Made by a program: the position numbers and the translations under genes. The notes under the pieces were generated by a model. That model searched no databases. It was not told where the DNA came from and saw only the letters and a program-made list of their open reading frames with translations. This document shows positions 9,293 through 18,647 of a DNA stretch of 32,373 nucleotides, one piece after another. This stretch comes from a bacterium (GTDB taxonomy: Bacteria > Cyanobacteriota > Vampirovibrionia > Obscuribacterales > JAKAZS01): contig JAKAZS010000034.1 in assembly GCA_021815785.1 (NCBI GenBank), positions 1-32,373 on the forward strand. The letters run 5' to 3'. The first letter of the stretch is position 1. Every line of letters begins with the position of its first letter.

Positions 9293-11425
9293 TTAGTTCG
9301 ATTCTTCATTCAACGGAAAATCATTCTGACTTTTGATTTTTAGGCGGTAAATACCAGTATTTGGGTCAAATTCAGCATCTAAATATTTTTCATCAGTATT
9401 AGACGTATCGTTTTCAACATCTTGATTATTAGATATTGCGGCATTTACGTGATTATTGATTAAATTAAAAGTATAGTTTGGTGCGTCTAAATTTGAGTTT
9501 TGAATTGAATCAAAATTTAAATTTTCAGCGGTATTTTCAGTGATTAGCGACGTTTCTTGACTTTCTCCGGATATTGGGCTAAGCCTAATGGGATCAGCAA
9601 TAACGTTTAAATCTGTGGCAAACAATTGAGGCAAAGTTTCATTTTCCATTACTGACTGTTCTGCTTTAATATTTTGCGAAATTATTTGCGGATTTTCCAA
9701 TTCACTAAATTTGGCTTCTTCTGCATTTAAAGCAATTTCGCTAGCTGTTTCTCGACGATGATTATTTATATCACTATCAAGGTCTTGGTCGATTGTTAAA
9801 TCTTCCAAACTGAAATCTTCAAGATTTGAATTTGAGTAAGCTGGATTATTGATATTGAGTTGGTGCGTATTTTCATTGAGATTTTGCTCTAAAGCTTGAT
9901 CAAAGCTAAACTCATTAATAAGAAGCGATTCGGGTTGATTAGCTTCGAGAATTTCGCTTGCTTGTAAATCGGTGGCTTCAATCAATTCCTCAGCTTTATG
10001 ATTACTTTCATTACTGCGGTTATTTTCGATATTACGATTATTGTCGTAACTGGTTTTATAAAATTTATTATAATCCATACTACTACTAACTACCGGAAGG
10101 ACTTTTTTGCCATGAGCGCTAGCAGCCTTCAGAAATCCGTTTTTATCATTATTACTGATCTGATTAGAGGCAATGGCATTGCTCTTTAGGGTTAATGGTA
10201 TCATTATTTTGTCATTGCCGTGTGATAAGGTTAATGAAGGGATAATTCCTAGTCCTGAGCAATGACTGCAATGCTTCGTAAATAATTCACGAATACTTTG
10301 TCCTTGTCTGTGTCTGGTTAATTCTACGAGCCCAAGATCGGATAATTGTCCAAGCTGTGGTTTAGCTCGATCATCTTCTAAAGCTTTTTGAAAAACTTCT
10401 AATACTTGTTGTTGATCTTTACGGCTTTCCATGTCAATAAAATCAACAATTACCATACCACCAATATTACGTAAGCGTAATTGACGGGATATTTCGGTGG
10501 CCGCTTCAAGATTGGTTCTTTTAACAGTTTGGGCTTGGGTTCGTGAACTGGTAAATCTTCCTGAGTTGACGTCGATTACCGTTAAAGCTTCTGTCGGTTG
10601 AATATTTAAATGACCACCACTAGGTAAATCAACTCGATCAGATAGAGCCAGTTCAATTTCCTTATCGATATTACGACTGACTAAAAGACTTGCATTAGAA
10701 TCATTGCAGGTAACTTTAGTGTTTTTGCTAGCCCAGCCACTTAAATATTCTTGAGCTCGTTTACAAGCGTCTTGACTATCTAAGATTATTTCATTCATAT
10801 CTTGGCTGTAGGTATCACGAATAACTCGGTATAACAAGTCTTGGTCGCGATAAATAAGTGTTGGCCCGATAGTTGCCTCTGCTTGAGTCACTATTGACTG
10901 CCAGCGATCCCAGAGTAATTCAAAATCATCAAAAAGTTCTTGTTCAGTGTGTCCTTTAGCTTCAGTGCGAATAATAACGCCTACGCCAGGAGGTTTCATT
11001 AAGTTGATTATTGACTTGAGGCGTAGTCTTTCTCTAATATCACTAACTCGACGTGAAACAGATATCCCTTGTTCTTCAGGAACTAAAACGAGAAATTTTC
11101 CGGGCAAACTTACCGCTGTAGATACGCGAGGTCCTTTGTGTCCGGTTGGTTCTTTAGTTATTTGAATTAAAAGCTTTTGTTTTGGGACTAGCCTTTCTTT
11201 TAAATTTCCTTGACCACGAATGTCATTGGCATGAAGGAAACCCATTTTATCTTTGCCTAAATTTACAAATGCTGCATCTATGGCCGGTAGTATATTTTCG
11301 ACAATAGCTGTATATACATCACCAAGTAAAAGTTCTCCGCGATTAACAAAAAACTCAACTACGCGCTCATTCTCTAAAAGTGTTGCTATACCATCTTCTT
11401 CTGCTATAATTAGCGATCTTTTCAT
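9293..11425 (-). CDS. Ribonuclease E/G family protein
   Basis: N-terminal S1-like region (LLLGDVYTAIVENILPAIDAAFVNLGKDKMGFLHANDI), LTVIDVNSGRFT, GGMVIVDFIDM, Zn-link CSHCSGLG; long Asn/Glu-rich C-terminal tail. Confidence 0.93.
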   Translation of the reverse strand: MKRSLIIAEEDGIATLLENERVVEFFVNRGELLLGDVYTAIVENILPAIDAAFVNLGKDKMGFLHANDIRGQGNLKERLVPKQKLLIQITKEPTGHKGPRVSTAVSLPGKFLVLVPEEQGISVSRRVSDIRERLRLKSIINLMKPPGVGVIIRTEAKGHTEQELFDDFELLWDRWQSIVTQAEATIGPTLIYRDQDLLYRVIRDTYSQDMNEIILDSQDACKRAQEYLSGWASKNTKVTCNDSNASLLVSRNIDKEIELALSDRVDLPSGGHLNIQPTEALTVIDVNSGRFTSSRTQAQTVKRTNLEAATEISRQLRLRNIGGMVIVDFIDMESRKDQQQVLEVFQKALEDDRAKPQLGQLSDLGLVELTRHRQGQSIRELFTKHCSHCSGLGIIPSLTLSHGNDKIMIPLTLKSNAIASNQISNNDKNGFLKAASAHGKKVLPVVSSSMDYNKFYKTSYDNNRNIENNRSNESNHKAEELIEATDLQASEILEANQPESLLINEFSFDQALEQNLNENTHQLNINNPAYSNSNLEDFSLEDLTIDQDLDSDINNHRRETASEIALNAEEAKFSELENPQIISQNIKAEQSVMENETLPQLFATDLNVIADPIRLSPISGESQETSLITENTAENLNFDSIQNSNLDAPNYTFNLINNHVNAAISNNQDVENDTSNTDEKYLDAEFDPNTGIYRLKIKSQNDFPLNEESN

Positions 11426-11608
11426 TATTTACCTCTATATTGATTATGACCATAAAGTCAATAAAAACTGCTGTTTTACTGATTCAAAACTAAGTATATT
11501 TTTTAATAAGTCATTAAAGACAAAAATTTGCGAATTTCCAAACATGGATAATTATGTATTGATTGAAGGATTAAAACCAAATAATTTTGTTCAAATTAGT
11601 TTTGTTTT

Positions 11609-11643
11609 CACAAAAATTTAATAAATATTATTAAATTTTTGTG
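11609..11643. repeat. Perfect 16-bp AT-rich hairpin, 3-nt loop, upstream of the RNase E/G gene
   Basis: cacaaaaatttaataa - ata - ttattaaatttttgtg. Confidence 0.8.
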
Positions 11644-11963
11644 GTTCAAACTTAAGAAATTAAAATTGTTGGTTTTAATGAAAATAAATCATTAAGATAT
11701 CAAATTTAATTTTGATACTCAGTACTTATTGTTATTATTGTTTTGTTAAAATATGCTTTAAACACTGGATAGCCAAAACAATTTAAAACTTACGATTCAA
11801 GTAACTTCTTAAACCTTAATTATTATAACAAAAAAAAACGCCATGGCTGGATCTTAAAATAAATTAATTATGTATATTTACATAATTATATCGTTTCTTT
11901 TAGCTTAAATCGTGGTAAATATGATTTAGAATTAATAATTTATTTATATTTAAGGTTTTTACA

Positions 11964-12311
11964 TTGATTATTGATGCATTTGCTAATTATTTACGAAAAA
12001 GTGATCCTGAGTTATCGGCTCTGGTTATATTAGCAAGGTGGCTTTGGGAAAATTTAACTTTTGCCGAAAATAATACTCAGATAAGCAAAGTCCTTAAAGC
12101 TGAAATTGCGGTAAGTATCTCGAAAAAAAACCTTTCAAATACTGATTTTAAACCTGTAAAACCCTTAAATGTCCCAGTTTATTTGTTTTCACCTAAATCA
12201 CCGACCGGGAAAGTACTTTTACAAAATCTTTATGATTTTTGTTTAAGTTATGAACATCAAAAATGGTCTAGGTTTATTCATCATGTTAAAGCCAGCGATT
12301 TTAACTACTAA
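11964..12311 (+). CDS. Hypothetical protein (115 aa, TTG start)
   Basis: ORF with plausible soluble composition (IIDAFANYLRKSDPELSALVILARWLWENLTF...); no family recognised. Confidence 0.5.
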   Translation: MIIDAFANYLRKSDPELSALVILARWLWENLTFAENNTQISKVLKAEIAVSISKKNLSNTDFKPVKPLNVPVYLFSPKSPTGKVLLQNLYDFCLSYEHQKWSRFIHHVKASDFNY

Positions 12312-12496
12312 TTATTTTGATACCATATTTTTTTAGGATAAGTTTAGGCTTTATTAACAATATACCAAGTTGATGTTGGGTATTTCAAACAGAGTTATCT
12401 GAATATATAATATACCTTTATTTTGATATTGATTAAAATTAACTAGTATTTAAAAAAATTAACCTTTATTGTTGAATGATTAACTTAAACAGCAGT

Positions 12497-12524
12497 TTAA
12501 CAAAATATTTATATTGTGTATAAT
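12497..12524 (+). promoter_or_regulatory. Candidate sigma70-type promoter for the relA/spoT gene
   Basis: TTAACA - 16 nt - TATAAT, 33 nt upstream of the ATG at 12557. Confidence 0.55.
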
Positions 12525-12556
12525 ATATTGTACTCATCCAATGTATAAAAGGATTT

Positions 12557-14911
12557 ATGACTGACAATTCAGTACATCCTGTAGTCAAACAGGAAGAAGA
12601 AAAATTATTTTCGTTATTAGCGAAGCAAAATCGCTTAAAAGCTGATATTGATTATATAAAAAGAGCCTATGCTTTTGCTTATAAAGCTCATGATGGTCAA
12701 GTTCGTAAATCTGAAGAGCCTTATATTATTCATCCCATTAATGTGGCAATTTTACTGGCTGACCTTGATTCTGATAAACAAACTATAGCTAGTGGTCTTT
12801 TACATGATGTGATTGAAGATTGTAATATTGATGGCCAACAAATTGAAGAGAATTTTGGTTCTGATGTACGTTTAATTGTTGAAGGCGTTACTAAACTTGG
12901 TAAGTTAAGCTTTAGTTCCAAAGAAGAACGTCAGGCTGAAAATTTTCGTAAGTTAATTGTGGCTGTAGCTGACGATGTTCGAACATTATTAGTAAAATTG
13001 TCCGATCGTTTGCACAATATGCGTACCCTTGATCATATGGCTCCATACAAACAGGCTGAAATCGCTAAAGAAACTTTAGAAATCTATGCTCCTTTAGCCA
13101 ATCGTTTTGGTCTTGGTCAAATGAAATGGGAATTGGAAGATCTTGGTTTGAAATATTTGCATCCTGCTGAATATGCTGAAATTACTAATTTAGTTGCCCA
13201 AAGTCGAGATAGTCTTAAGGCTTTAATTGACGATACAGTTAATAAAATTAAAGATGAATTAAATTCCAAAAAAATTAAGGCCGAAATTACTGGACGACCT
13301 AAGCATTTATTTGGGATTTGGAAAAAAATGAAAACTCAAAATAAGAGTTTTCATGATTTATATGATATTTTAGCGGTGCGAATTATTATTTCAAGTATTG
13401 ATGATAAGGAGTTTTGTGATTTGGAAAGCGATCCTGATACGGCTAAATGTTATGAAGTAATGGGGCTAATTCACAATTTATTTAAACCAATACCAGGACG
13501 GTTTAAAGATTATATTGCTATGCCTAAGATGAATAATTATCAGTCATTACATACTGCGGTTATTGGCTCTACTGGCAAACCAATTGAAATCCAAATTAGA
13601 ACGGAGCGTATGCATCATATTGCAGAATATGGCTTCGCTGCTCATTGGCGGTATAAAGAATCTGGTCAATCAGTAAAAGCTGATTCAAGCCTAGATAAAA
13701 AACTGGCTTGGTTACGTAATTTAGTTGAGTGGCAGCAAGATCTTAAAGATGCTCAAGAATATCTTGATGTAGTAAAAATGGACTTGTTTTCCGATGAAGT
13801 TTTTGTGTTTAGTCCTAAAGGTGATGTGTATGATTTGCCTTCAGGCTCATCGCCTATTGATTTTGCCTATCGAATCCATACTGATGTTGGTAATAAATGT
13901 GTTGGTGCACGAATCAATGATCGTATTGTGCCATTAAATACAGTATTAAAAAATGGTGATATTCTTGACATAATTACCAGTAAAAACGCCCACCCCACTT
14001 TAGACTGGTTAAACTTTGCTAAAACTCATCAGGCCAAAAACAGAATTCGTCAATGGTTTAAGAAATATCACCGCGAAGAACATATTTTACAGGGGCGACA
14101 AATGCTTGAAGCCGAAATTGGTAAAAGTGGTCTTGATGAATTTTTAAAATCAGATAAAGTTCGTGATGTCGGCAAAAAATTAAACATTGTTGAACCTAAT
14201 GATATTTTAGCGGCCATTGGCTATGGTGATTTATCTGTAGCTCAGGTGGTAAATAAGGTTAAAGATGATCCGGAAAAATCTTTAAAAAACTTTAGCATAA
14301 ATAATAATGAAAAACGTAAACAAAGTAATGTTGGTAGCCTTGGTGGTCTGTTGCACCATTTGGCTAAATGTTGTCAGCCAGTTCCTGGCGAAGAAATTGT
14401 AGGTGTAATTAGTCGTGGCGATGGTATAGCGGTTCACAAAATTGACTGTTACAATTTAAGTAAAGTTGATGAAGATCGTCGTATGGCTGTAGACTGGTCT
14501 AAAGAGCGGGTATCTAAATATCCAGCTGGTCTGGTTGTAGAATGTCTGGATCGCGTTGGTATAGCTGGAGATATTTTAAAGAAAATTTCTGATTCGAAAA
14601 TTAATTTGCGTGATTTAAAAGTAGAAACGCATAAACAAAAGAAAATTGCTTTAATTCATATTATTTTAGATGTTCAGGACGTTGAACAGTTAAATAAAGT
14701 ATCTCAATCGATTAGTCAAATTAGTGATGTCATCAAGATATACCGTAAAGATAATCGCAGCAAAAATTCGGTAAGTTCAAACTTGGTTAATAATGCAAAC
14801 AATGTTGCTACTTCTGTCAGTAAAACAGCTAAGATTACGCCTATTTCGGACCCTAAACTTAGGGTTAAAGCAAATAATTTGAAAGTAAATAAAGAAAAAC
14901 GCGCTGAGTAA
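12557..14911 (+). CDS. Bifunctional (p)ppGpp synthetase/hydrolase (RelA/SpoT family)
   Basis: HD domain (YIIHPINVAILLADL, GLLHDVIEDC, KLSDRLHNMRT), synthetase (IPGRFKDYIAMPKMNNYQSLHTAV), TGS (VFVFSPKGDVYDLPSGSSPIDFAYRIH) and ACT domains. Confidence 0.96.
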   Translation: MTDNSVHPVVKQEEEKLFSLLAKQNRLKADIDYIKRAYAFAYKAHDGQVRKSEEPYIIHPINVAILLADLDSDKQTIASGLLHDVIEDCNIDGQQIEENFGSDVRLIVEGVTKLGKLSFSSKEERQAENFRKLIVAVADDVRTLLVKLSDRLHNMRTLDHMAPYKQAEIAKETLEIYAPLANRFGLGQMKWELEDLGLKYLHPAEYAEITNLVAQSRDSLKALIDDTVNKIKDELNSKKIKAEITGRPKHLFGIWKKMKTQNKSFHDLYDILAVRIIISSIDDKEFCDLESDPDTAKCYEVMGLIHNLFKPIPGRFKDYIAMPKMNNYQSLHTAVIGSTGKPIEIQIRTERMHHIAEYGFAAHWRYKESGQSVKADSSLDKKLAWLRNLVEWQQDLKDAQEYLDVVKMDLFSDEVFVFSPKGDVYDLPSGSSPIDFAYRIHTDVGNKCVGARINDRIVPLNTVLKNGDILDIITSKNAHPTLDWLNFAKTHQAKNRIRQWFKKYHREEHILQGRQMLEAEIGKSGLDEFLKSDKVRDVGKKLNIVEPNDILAAIGYGDLSVAQVVNKVKDDPEKSLKNFSINNNEKRKQSNVGSLGGLLHHLAKCCQPVPGEEIVGVISRGDGIAVHKIDCYNLSKVDEDRRMAVDWSKERVSKYPAGLVVECLDRVGIAGDILKKISDSKINLRDLKVETHKQKKIALIHIILDVQDVEQLNKVSQSISQISDVIKIYRKDNRSKNSVSSNLVNNANNVATSVSKTAKITPISDPKLRVKANNLKVNKEKRAE

Positions 14912-14919
14912 TTGTTTTA

Positions 14920-15531
14920 GTGAATTTATTTTTTGCTAGTTCTAATAATCATAAAATTAAAGAAATTGAAGCAATTCTAATTCAATTTCAAAATTTAAGT
15001 CTAGGTTCACTTAATATTCTACAGTTACCAGAAAAAATTGATATTCCTGAAACGGGGGTTACTTTTATGGAAAATGCTAACATTAAAGCTAGTACGACTG
15101 CTAAATTAATGTACGAGTATGCCTTGGCTGATGATTCTGGTCTTGAGGTAAAAGTGTTAGATAATCGACCCGGTATTTATTCAAATAGATATGTTAGTGG
15201 ATCTGATCAAGATCGCTGTGCAAAATTGTTAAGTGAATTAGCTCAAATACCTAAAACTATGCGCCAGGCTCGTTATGTGTGTGCGATGTCCTTAGCCTGC
15301 CCCAATGGTGAAATCATATTTACAACCCAAGCTTATCTTAATGGCTGGATTGGTTTTAATAACGCTGGTCATAATGGTTTTGGCTACGATCCAATTTTTT
15401 GTCCTAATAATGATGAAAAATCTATTGCTGAATTAAGCGATTCGGCAAAAAATTTAATTTCGCATCGGGCTAATGCACTTAAAGAAGTTATACTATTCTT
15501 AAATGGGTATCATGAGGTAAAGCAACAATGA
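14920..15531 (+). CDS. rdgB: RdgB/HAM1-family XTP/dITP diphosphatase
   Basis: LFFASSNNHKIKEIEAIL, TFMENANIKA, ALADDSGLEVKVLDNRPGIYSNRY, GFGYDPIF, SHRANALKEV. Confidence 0.94.
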   Translation: MNLFFASSNNHKIKEIEAILIQFQNLSLGSLNILQLPEKIDIPETGVTFMENANIKASTTAKLMYEYALADDSGLEVKVLDNRPGIYSNRYVSGSDQDRCAKLLSELAQIPKTMRQARYVCAMSLACPNGEIIFTTQAYLNGWIGFNNAGHNGFGYDPIFCPNNDEKSIAELSDSAKNLISHRANALKEVILFLNGYHEVKQQ

Positions 15532-15779
15532 AAGAAGCTGATTTTAAAGGTCTTATACTGATTATTATTGCGGTTCTAGTTAGTGTATTCGTAAATAACA
15601 CACCTGGATTAGCGAAGCGTTGTGTAGGCGCTAATCCTTGTGAGGCCTGTACTACATGTAATTATTGTAAGTTTTGTGCTGTTGAAAATGGGCATTGTGG
15701 AATTTGTCAGGCTGATTCATTGCAAAAGCCGCCTGTACGTACTAACAAACACGTTCAAGGGACAATAATTAAAAAGTGA
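15528..15779 (+). CDS. Small N-terminally hydrophobic cysteine-rich protein (8 Cys in about 30 aa)
   Basis: Start overlaps the rdgB stop (ATGA). Hydrophobic segment GLILIIIAVLVSVFVNN then RCVGANPCEACTTCNYCKFCAVENGHCGICQ. Confidence 0.75.
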   Translation: MKEADFKGLILIIIAVLVSVFVNNTPGLAKRCVGANPCEACTTCNYCKFCAVENGHCGICQADSLQKPPVRTNKHVQGTIIKK

Positions 15780-15854
15780 TATTTTAATTAAGAACTATGA
15801 AATTATTAGATTTTAAAAGATTAACCTAACTTTAGTTACCGTTTTGGTGAAGCC

Positions 15855-16349
15855 TTACTGAATAACTTGACTTTGGATATTAGCAAAATTATTGATTAGT
15901 AAGTTTAAATTTATCCAGATAGTTTTTTGATTTGAGCTAATATTATTATCAGTTGTTATACTAAAATCATCTTGATTAGCATATAATTCTATTTTGGCCA
16001 GCATTGGATCTTTGTTGTCCAGGTAATTAATTACCGCAAAATTATTATCCTTAGCAATCAATACCAATCCATAATCAGGAATATTTATCTGGTTAGGTTT
16101 ATCCTTAAAAGAATTTATGGTTATGGCTAATTTATGCTTAGGCAAAAAGGCCTCTTGAAACAATTGGTTAATAGTTATAAGCTTTAGAGGCAGTTCAATT
16201 TTGGGAATTTGTAAATCAATTGTACTACTAGTGCAATGATATGGCATTTGACCTTGACTATTAGTTAAAGGTAATGAATTTTGTGCATTAACTAAACTAT
16301 TAGATATAAGATATAGGCAAAGTATAATTATTGCATACGGATAAAGCAT
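15855..16349 (-). CDS. Secreted hypothetical protein
   Basis: Signal-peptide-like N-terminus MLYPYAIIILCLYLISNSLVNAQ followed by a soluble domain; no family recognised. Confidence 0.6.
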   Translation of the reverse strand: MLYPYAIIILCLYLISNSLVNAQNSLPLTNSQGQMPYHCTSSTIDLQIPKIELPLKLITINQLFQEAFLPKHKLAITINSFKDKPNQINIPDYGLVLIAKDNNFAVINYLDNKDPMLAKIELYANQDDFSITTDNNISSNQKTIWINLNLLINNFANIQSQVIQ

Positions 16350-16532
16350 TCTTTGTTACTAAAATAAATTTGTCCTAATTAAAATGTTTTTTCATTTTAA
16401 TCGATAACTTAAGTAAAATTTTACTGATAAACTTTTCTTAAGTTATTTCTATTTTAATTTAAACATTATAATAGAAACGTTATTAGAAAATTTGTTAATT
16501 ATTTCCATTGCCGTTAGCATTAATTATATAGT

Positions 16533-16928
16533 ATGAATTACCAGGATCTTATTTATCAAGCTCAAATTGCTCATAATCGAGCTTATGTTCCTTATTCACA
16601 ACAAAAACTTGGCGTAAGCTTATTAACTAATCAGAATAATGTTTATTTGGGCTGTAGTGTTGAAATTGCTAATTTTGCATCTTCCCTGTGTCCAGTGGCA
16701 TTGGCTGTAGGACAGGCAATTTTAGCTTGCGATCAAGAGCTCAAAGCCTTGGCTTTATATCCCAAACTACATTTATCTGGCAATGCCAGGCAATTGCTGA
16801 TTGAATTTAATCCATTAATGGAAATAGTTTATTTAGATACCAATCAAAATTTGCAAATTAAAACCTTAAATGAATTATTGCCTTATTTTTTTGGGCCTAA
16901 AGATTTAAATATTCCTAATTTTTCCTGA
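16533..16928 (+). CDS. Cytidine deaminase-like protein lacking catalytic/zinc motifs (candidate pseudoenzyme)
   Basis: CDA-like landmarks YQDLIYQAQIAHNRAYVPYSQQKLGVSLLT, VYLGCSVEIANFASSLCP, ARQLLIEFNP, LNELLPYFFGPKDL. The usual CAE is CPV and the usual PCGxCRQ is LSGNARQ. Confidence 0.75.
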   Translation: MNYQDLIYQAQIAHNRAYVPYSQQKLGVSLLTNQNNVYLGCSVEIANFASSLCPVALAVGQAILACDQELKALALYPKLHLSGNARQLLIEFNPLMEIVYLDTNQNLQIKTLNELLPYFFGPKDLNIPNFS

Positions 16929-16948
16929 TTTTTTTTATAACTGATACC

Positions 16949-18490
16949 ATGAATAATACTGATTTAAAAGCTTTTGTTGATGAATTAATCCAATGTAATG
17001 AATTGGTTACGATTAATACTGAAGTAGATGCATATTTAGAAATTGCCGAAATTACTGATAGGGTTAGCAAAACTCCCGGTAAGCAAAACAAAGCATTGCT
17101 TTTTACAAATGTGAAGAATTATCAAATGCCGGTTTTAATTAATGCATTTGGGTCTGATAAACGAATTTGTATGGCTTTAGGAGTTGAAAAACTTGATGAT
17201 ATTGGTGTTCGGATTAAACAGTTACTTAAACCTAAAGTACCTGAAAATTTCCTGGATAAATTAGCTTTGCTACCGACTTTAATGGAAGTAGGCAAATTCC
17301 CCCCACAAATAGTTAATAAATCAGGTTCATGCCAGGAAGTGGTCTTAACTAATAGGGATGAACCAATGCTGGATACTTTGCCAATTATAACTTCCTGGCC
17401 TTATGATGCCGCTCCATTCATAACTTTAGGTGTTGTAATCACGCGGGATCCTAAATCGCAAATAAGAAATCTAGGCATATACCGAATGCAATATATTAAT
17501 AACAATACTTTAGCAATGCATTGGCATAAACATCATGATGGAGCTAGGCATTTTGAAAATCAACGAGAGCATGAATCGAGTGCGGTACCTTATATTGTCG
17601 AACCACCTAATTATGGTACTTTTTTTGATAATCACAAATATCAAGATCAAAATGTTAAATTAGAGGTAGCGGTGGTGATAGGTAGCGATCCAGCGGTAAC
17701 TTATGCAGCTTCAGCTCCATTACCTCCCGATATTGATGAGTTTTTGCTGGCCGGCTTTTTACGCAAAAAACCAGTTAAATTAGTTAAGTGTAAAACGGTT
17801 GATTTAGAAGTACCCAGTGATGCCCAAATAGTTATTGAAGGGTATGTTGATCAAGCACAATTAATTAATGAGGGTCCTTTTGGTGATCATACAGGTTTTT
17901 ACAGTTTGCCAGGTTTATTTCCGACTTTTCATGTTACGGCTGTAACGCATCAGGCTAAGCCAATTTATCAAACCACGATTGTTGGTAAGCCGCCGCAGGA
18001 AGACTGTTATCTTGGTAAAGCTACCGAAAGGATTTTTTTGCCAATGGTTCAGTTATTGGTACCAGAAATTGTTGATATGAATTTACCCTGGGAAGGCGTA
18101 TTTCATAATTGTGCAATTATTTCGATTAATAAACGTTATCCCGGTCAGGCTAAAAAGGTTATGAATGCTGTCTGGGGTTTAGGTCAGTTAATGTTTACTA
18201 AATTTGTGATTGTGGTTGACAAAGATATAAATGTGCATAACTTGTCGCAAGTTGCCTTAGTTGTTTTTGGTAATACCTGCCCCCGCCGTGATACCTTAAT
18301 TACTGATGGTCCTCTTGATATTTTAGATCATGCTAGCCCAATATTAGGGTATGGATCAAAAATGGGTATCGATGCAACTGTTAAATGGAAAGCTGAAGGT
18401 TGTAACCGTGATTGGCCGCAGCCAATTGTAATGTCAGCTGCTGTTAAAGAGTTAGTATCAGCTAAATGGTTGCAATATGGTATTGAATAA
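16949..18490 (+). CDS. UbiD-family (de)carboxylase
   Basis: NLGIYRMQYINNNTLAMHWHKHHDGARHF, IVIEGYVD...EGPFGDHTGFYS and KKVMNAVWGLGQLMFTKFVIVVD are typical of UbiD/prenylated-FMN decarboxylases. Confidence 0.93.
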   Translation: MNNTDLKAFVDELIQCNELVTINTEVDAYLEIAEITDRVSKTPGKQNKALLFTNVKNYQMPVLINAFGSDKRICMALGVEKLDDIGVRIKQLLKPKVPENFLDKLALLPTLMEVGKFPPQIVNKSGSCQEVVLTNRDEPMLDTLPIITSWPYDAAPFITLGVVITRDPKSQIRNLGIYRMQYINNNTLAMHWHKHHDGARHFENQREHESSAVPYIVEPPNYGTFFDNHKYQDQNVKLEVAVVIGSDPAVTYAASAPLPPDIDEFLLAGFLRKKPVKLVKCKTVDLEVPSDAQIVIEGYVDQAQLINEGPFGDHTGFYSLPGLFPTFHVTAVTHQAKPIYQTTIVGKPPQEDCYLGKATERIFLPMVQLLVPEIVDMNLPWEGVFHNCAIISINKRYPGQAKKVMNAVWGLGQLMFTKFVIVVDKDINVHNLSQVALVVFGNTCPRRDTLITDGPLDILDHASPILGYGSKMGIDATVKWKAEGCNRDWPQPIVMSAAVKELVSAKWLQYGIE

Positions 18491-18647
18491 TTAGCATTTT
18501 TTTTGCTAAAAGTTAATTGATTTTTAACAATTAATTGTTTTTAATATCCTTCAGTTTTAAAGAATATATAATCACAAAAATGTATTCTTATTTTTCTTGT
18601 ATCGACAAGTTGTAAAGTGTGGTTTAATTTCTGGAGTTTAAATTAAT

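Noticed and set aside
9998-11621. Plus-strand ORFs antisense to or upstream of the RNase E/G gene (9998-10189, 10947-11165, 11253-11621)
   Set aside because: Mostly antisense to conserved coding sequence; no domain recognised.
12730-12921. 63-aa minus ORF inside the RelA/SpoT gene
   Set aside because: Antisense to the conserved HD domain region.
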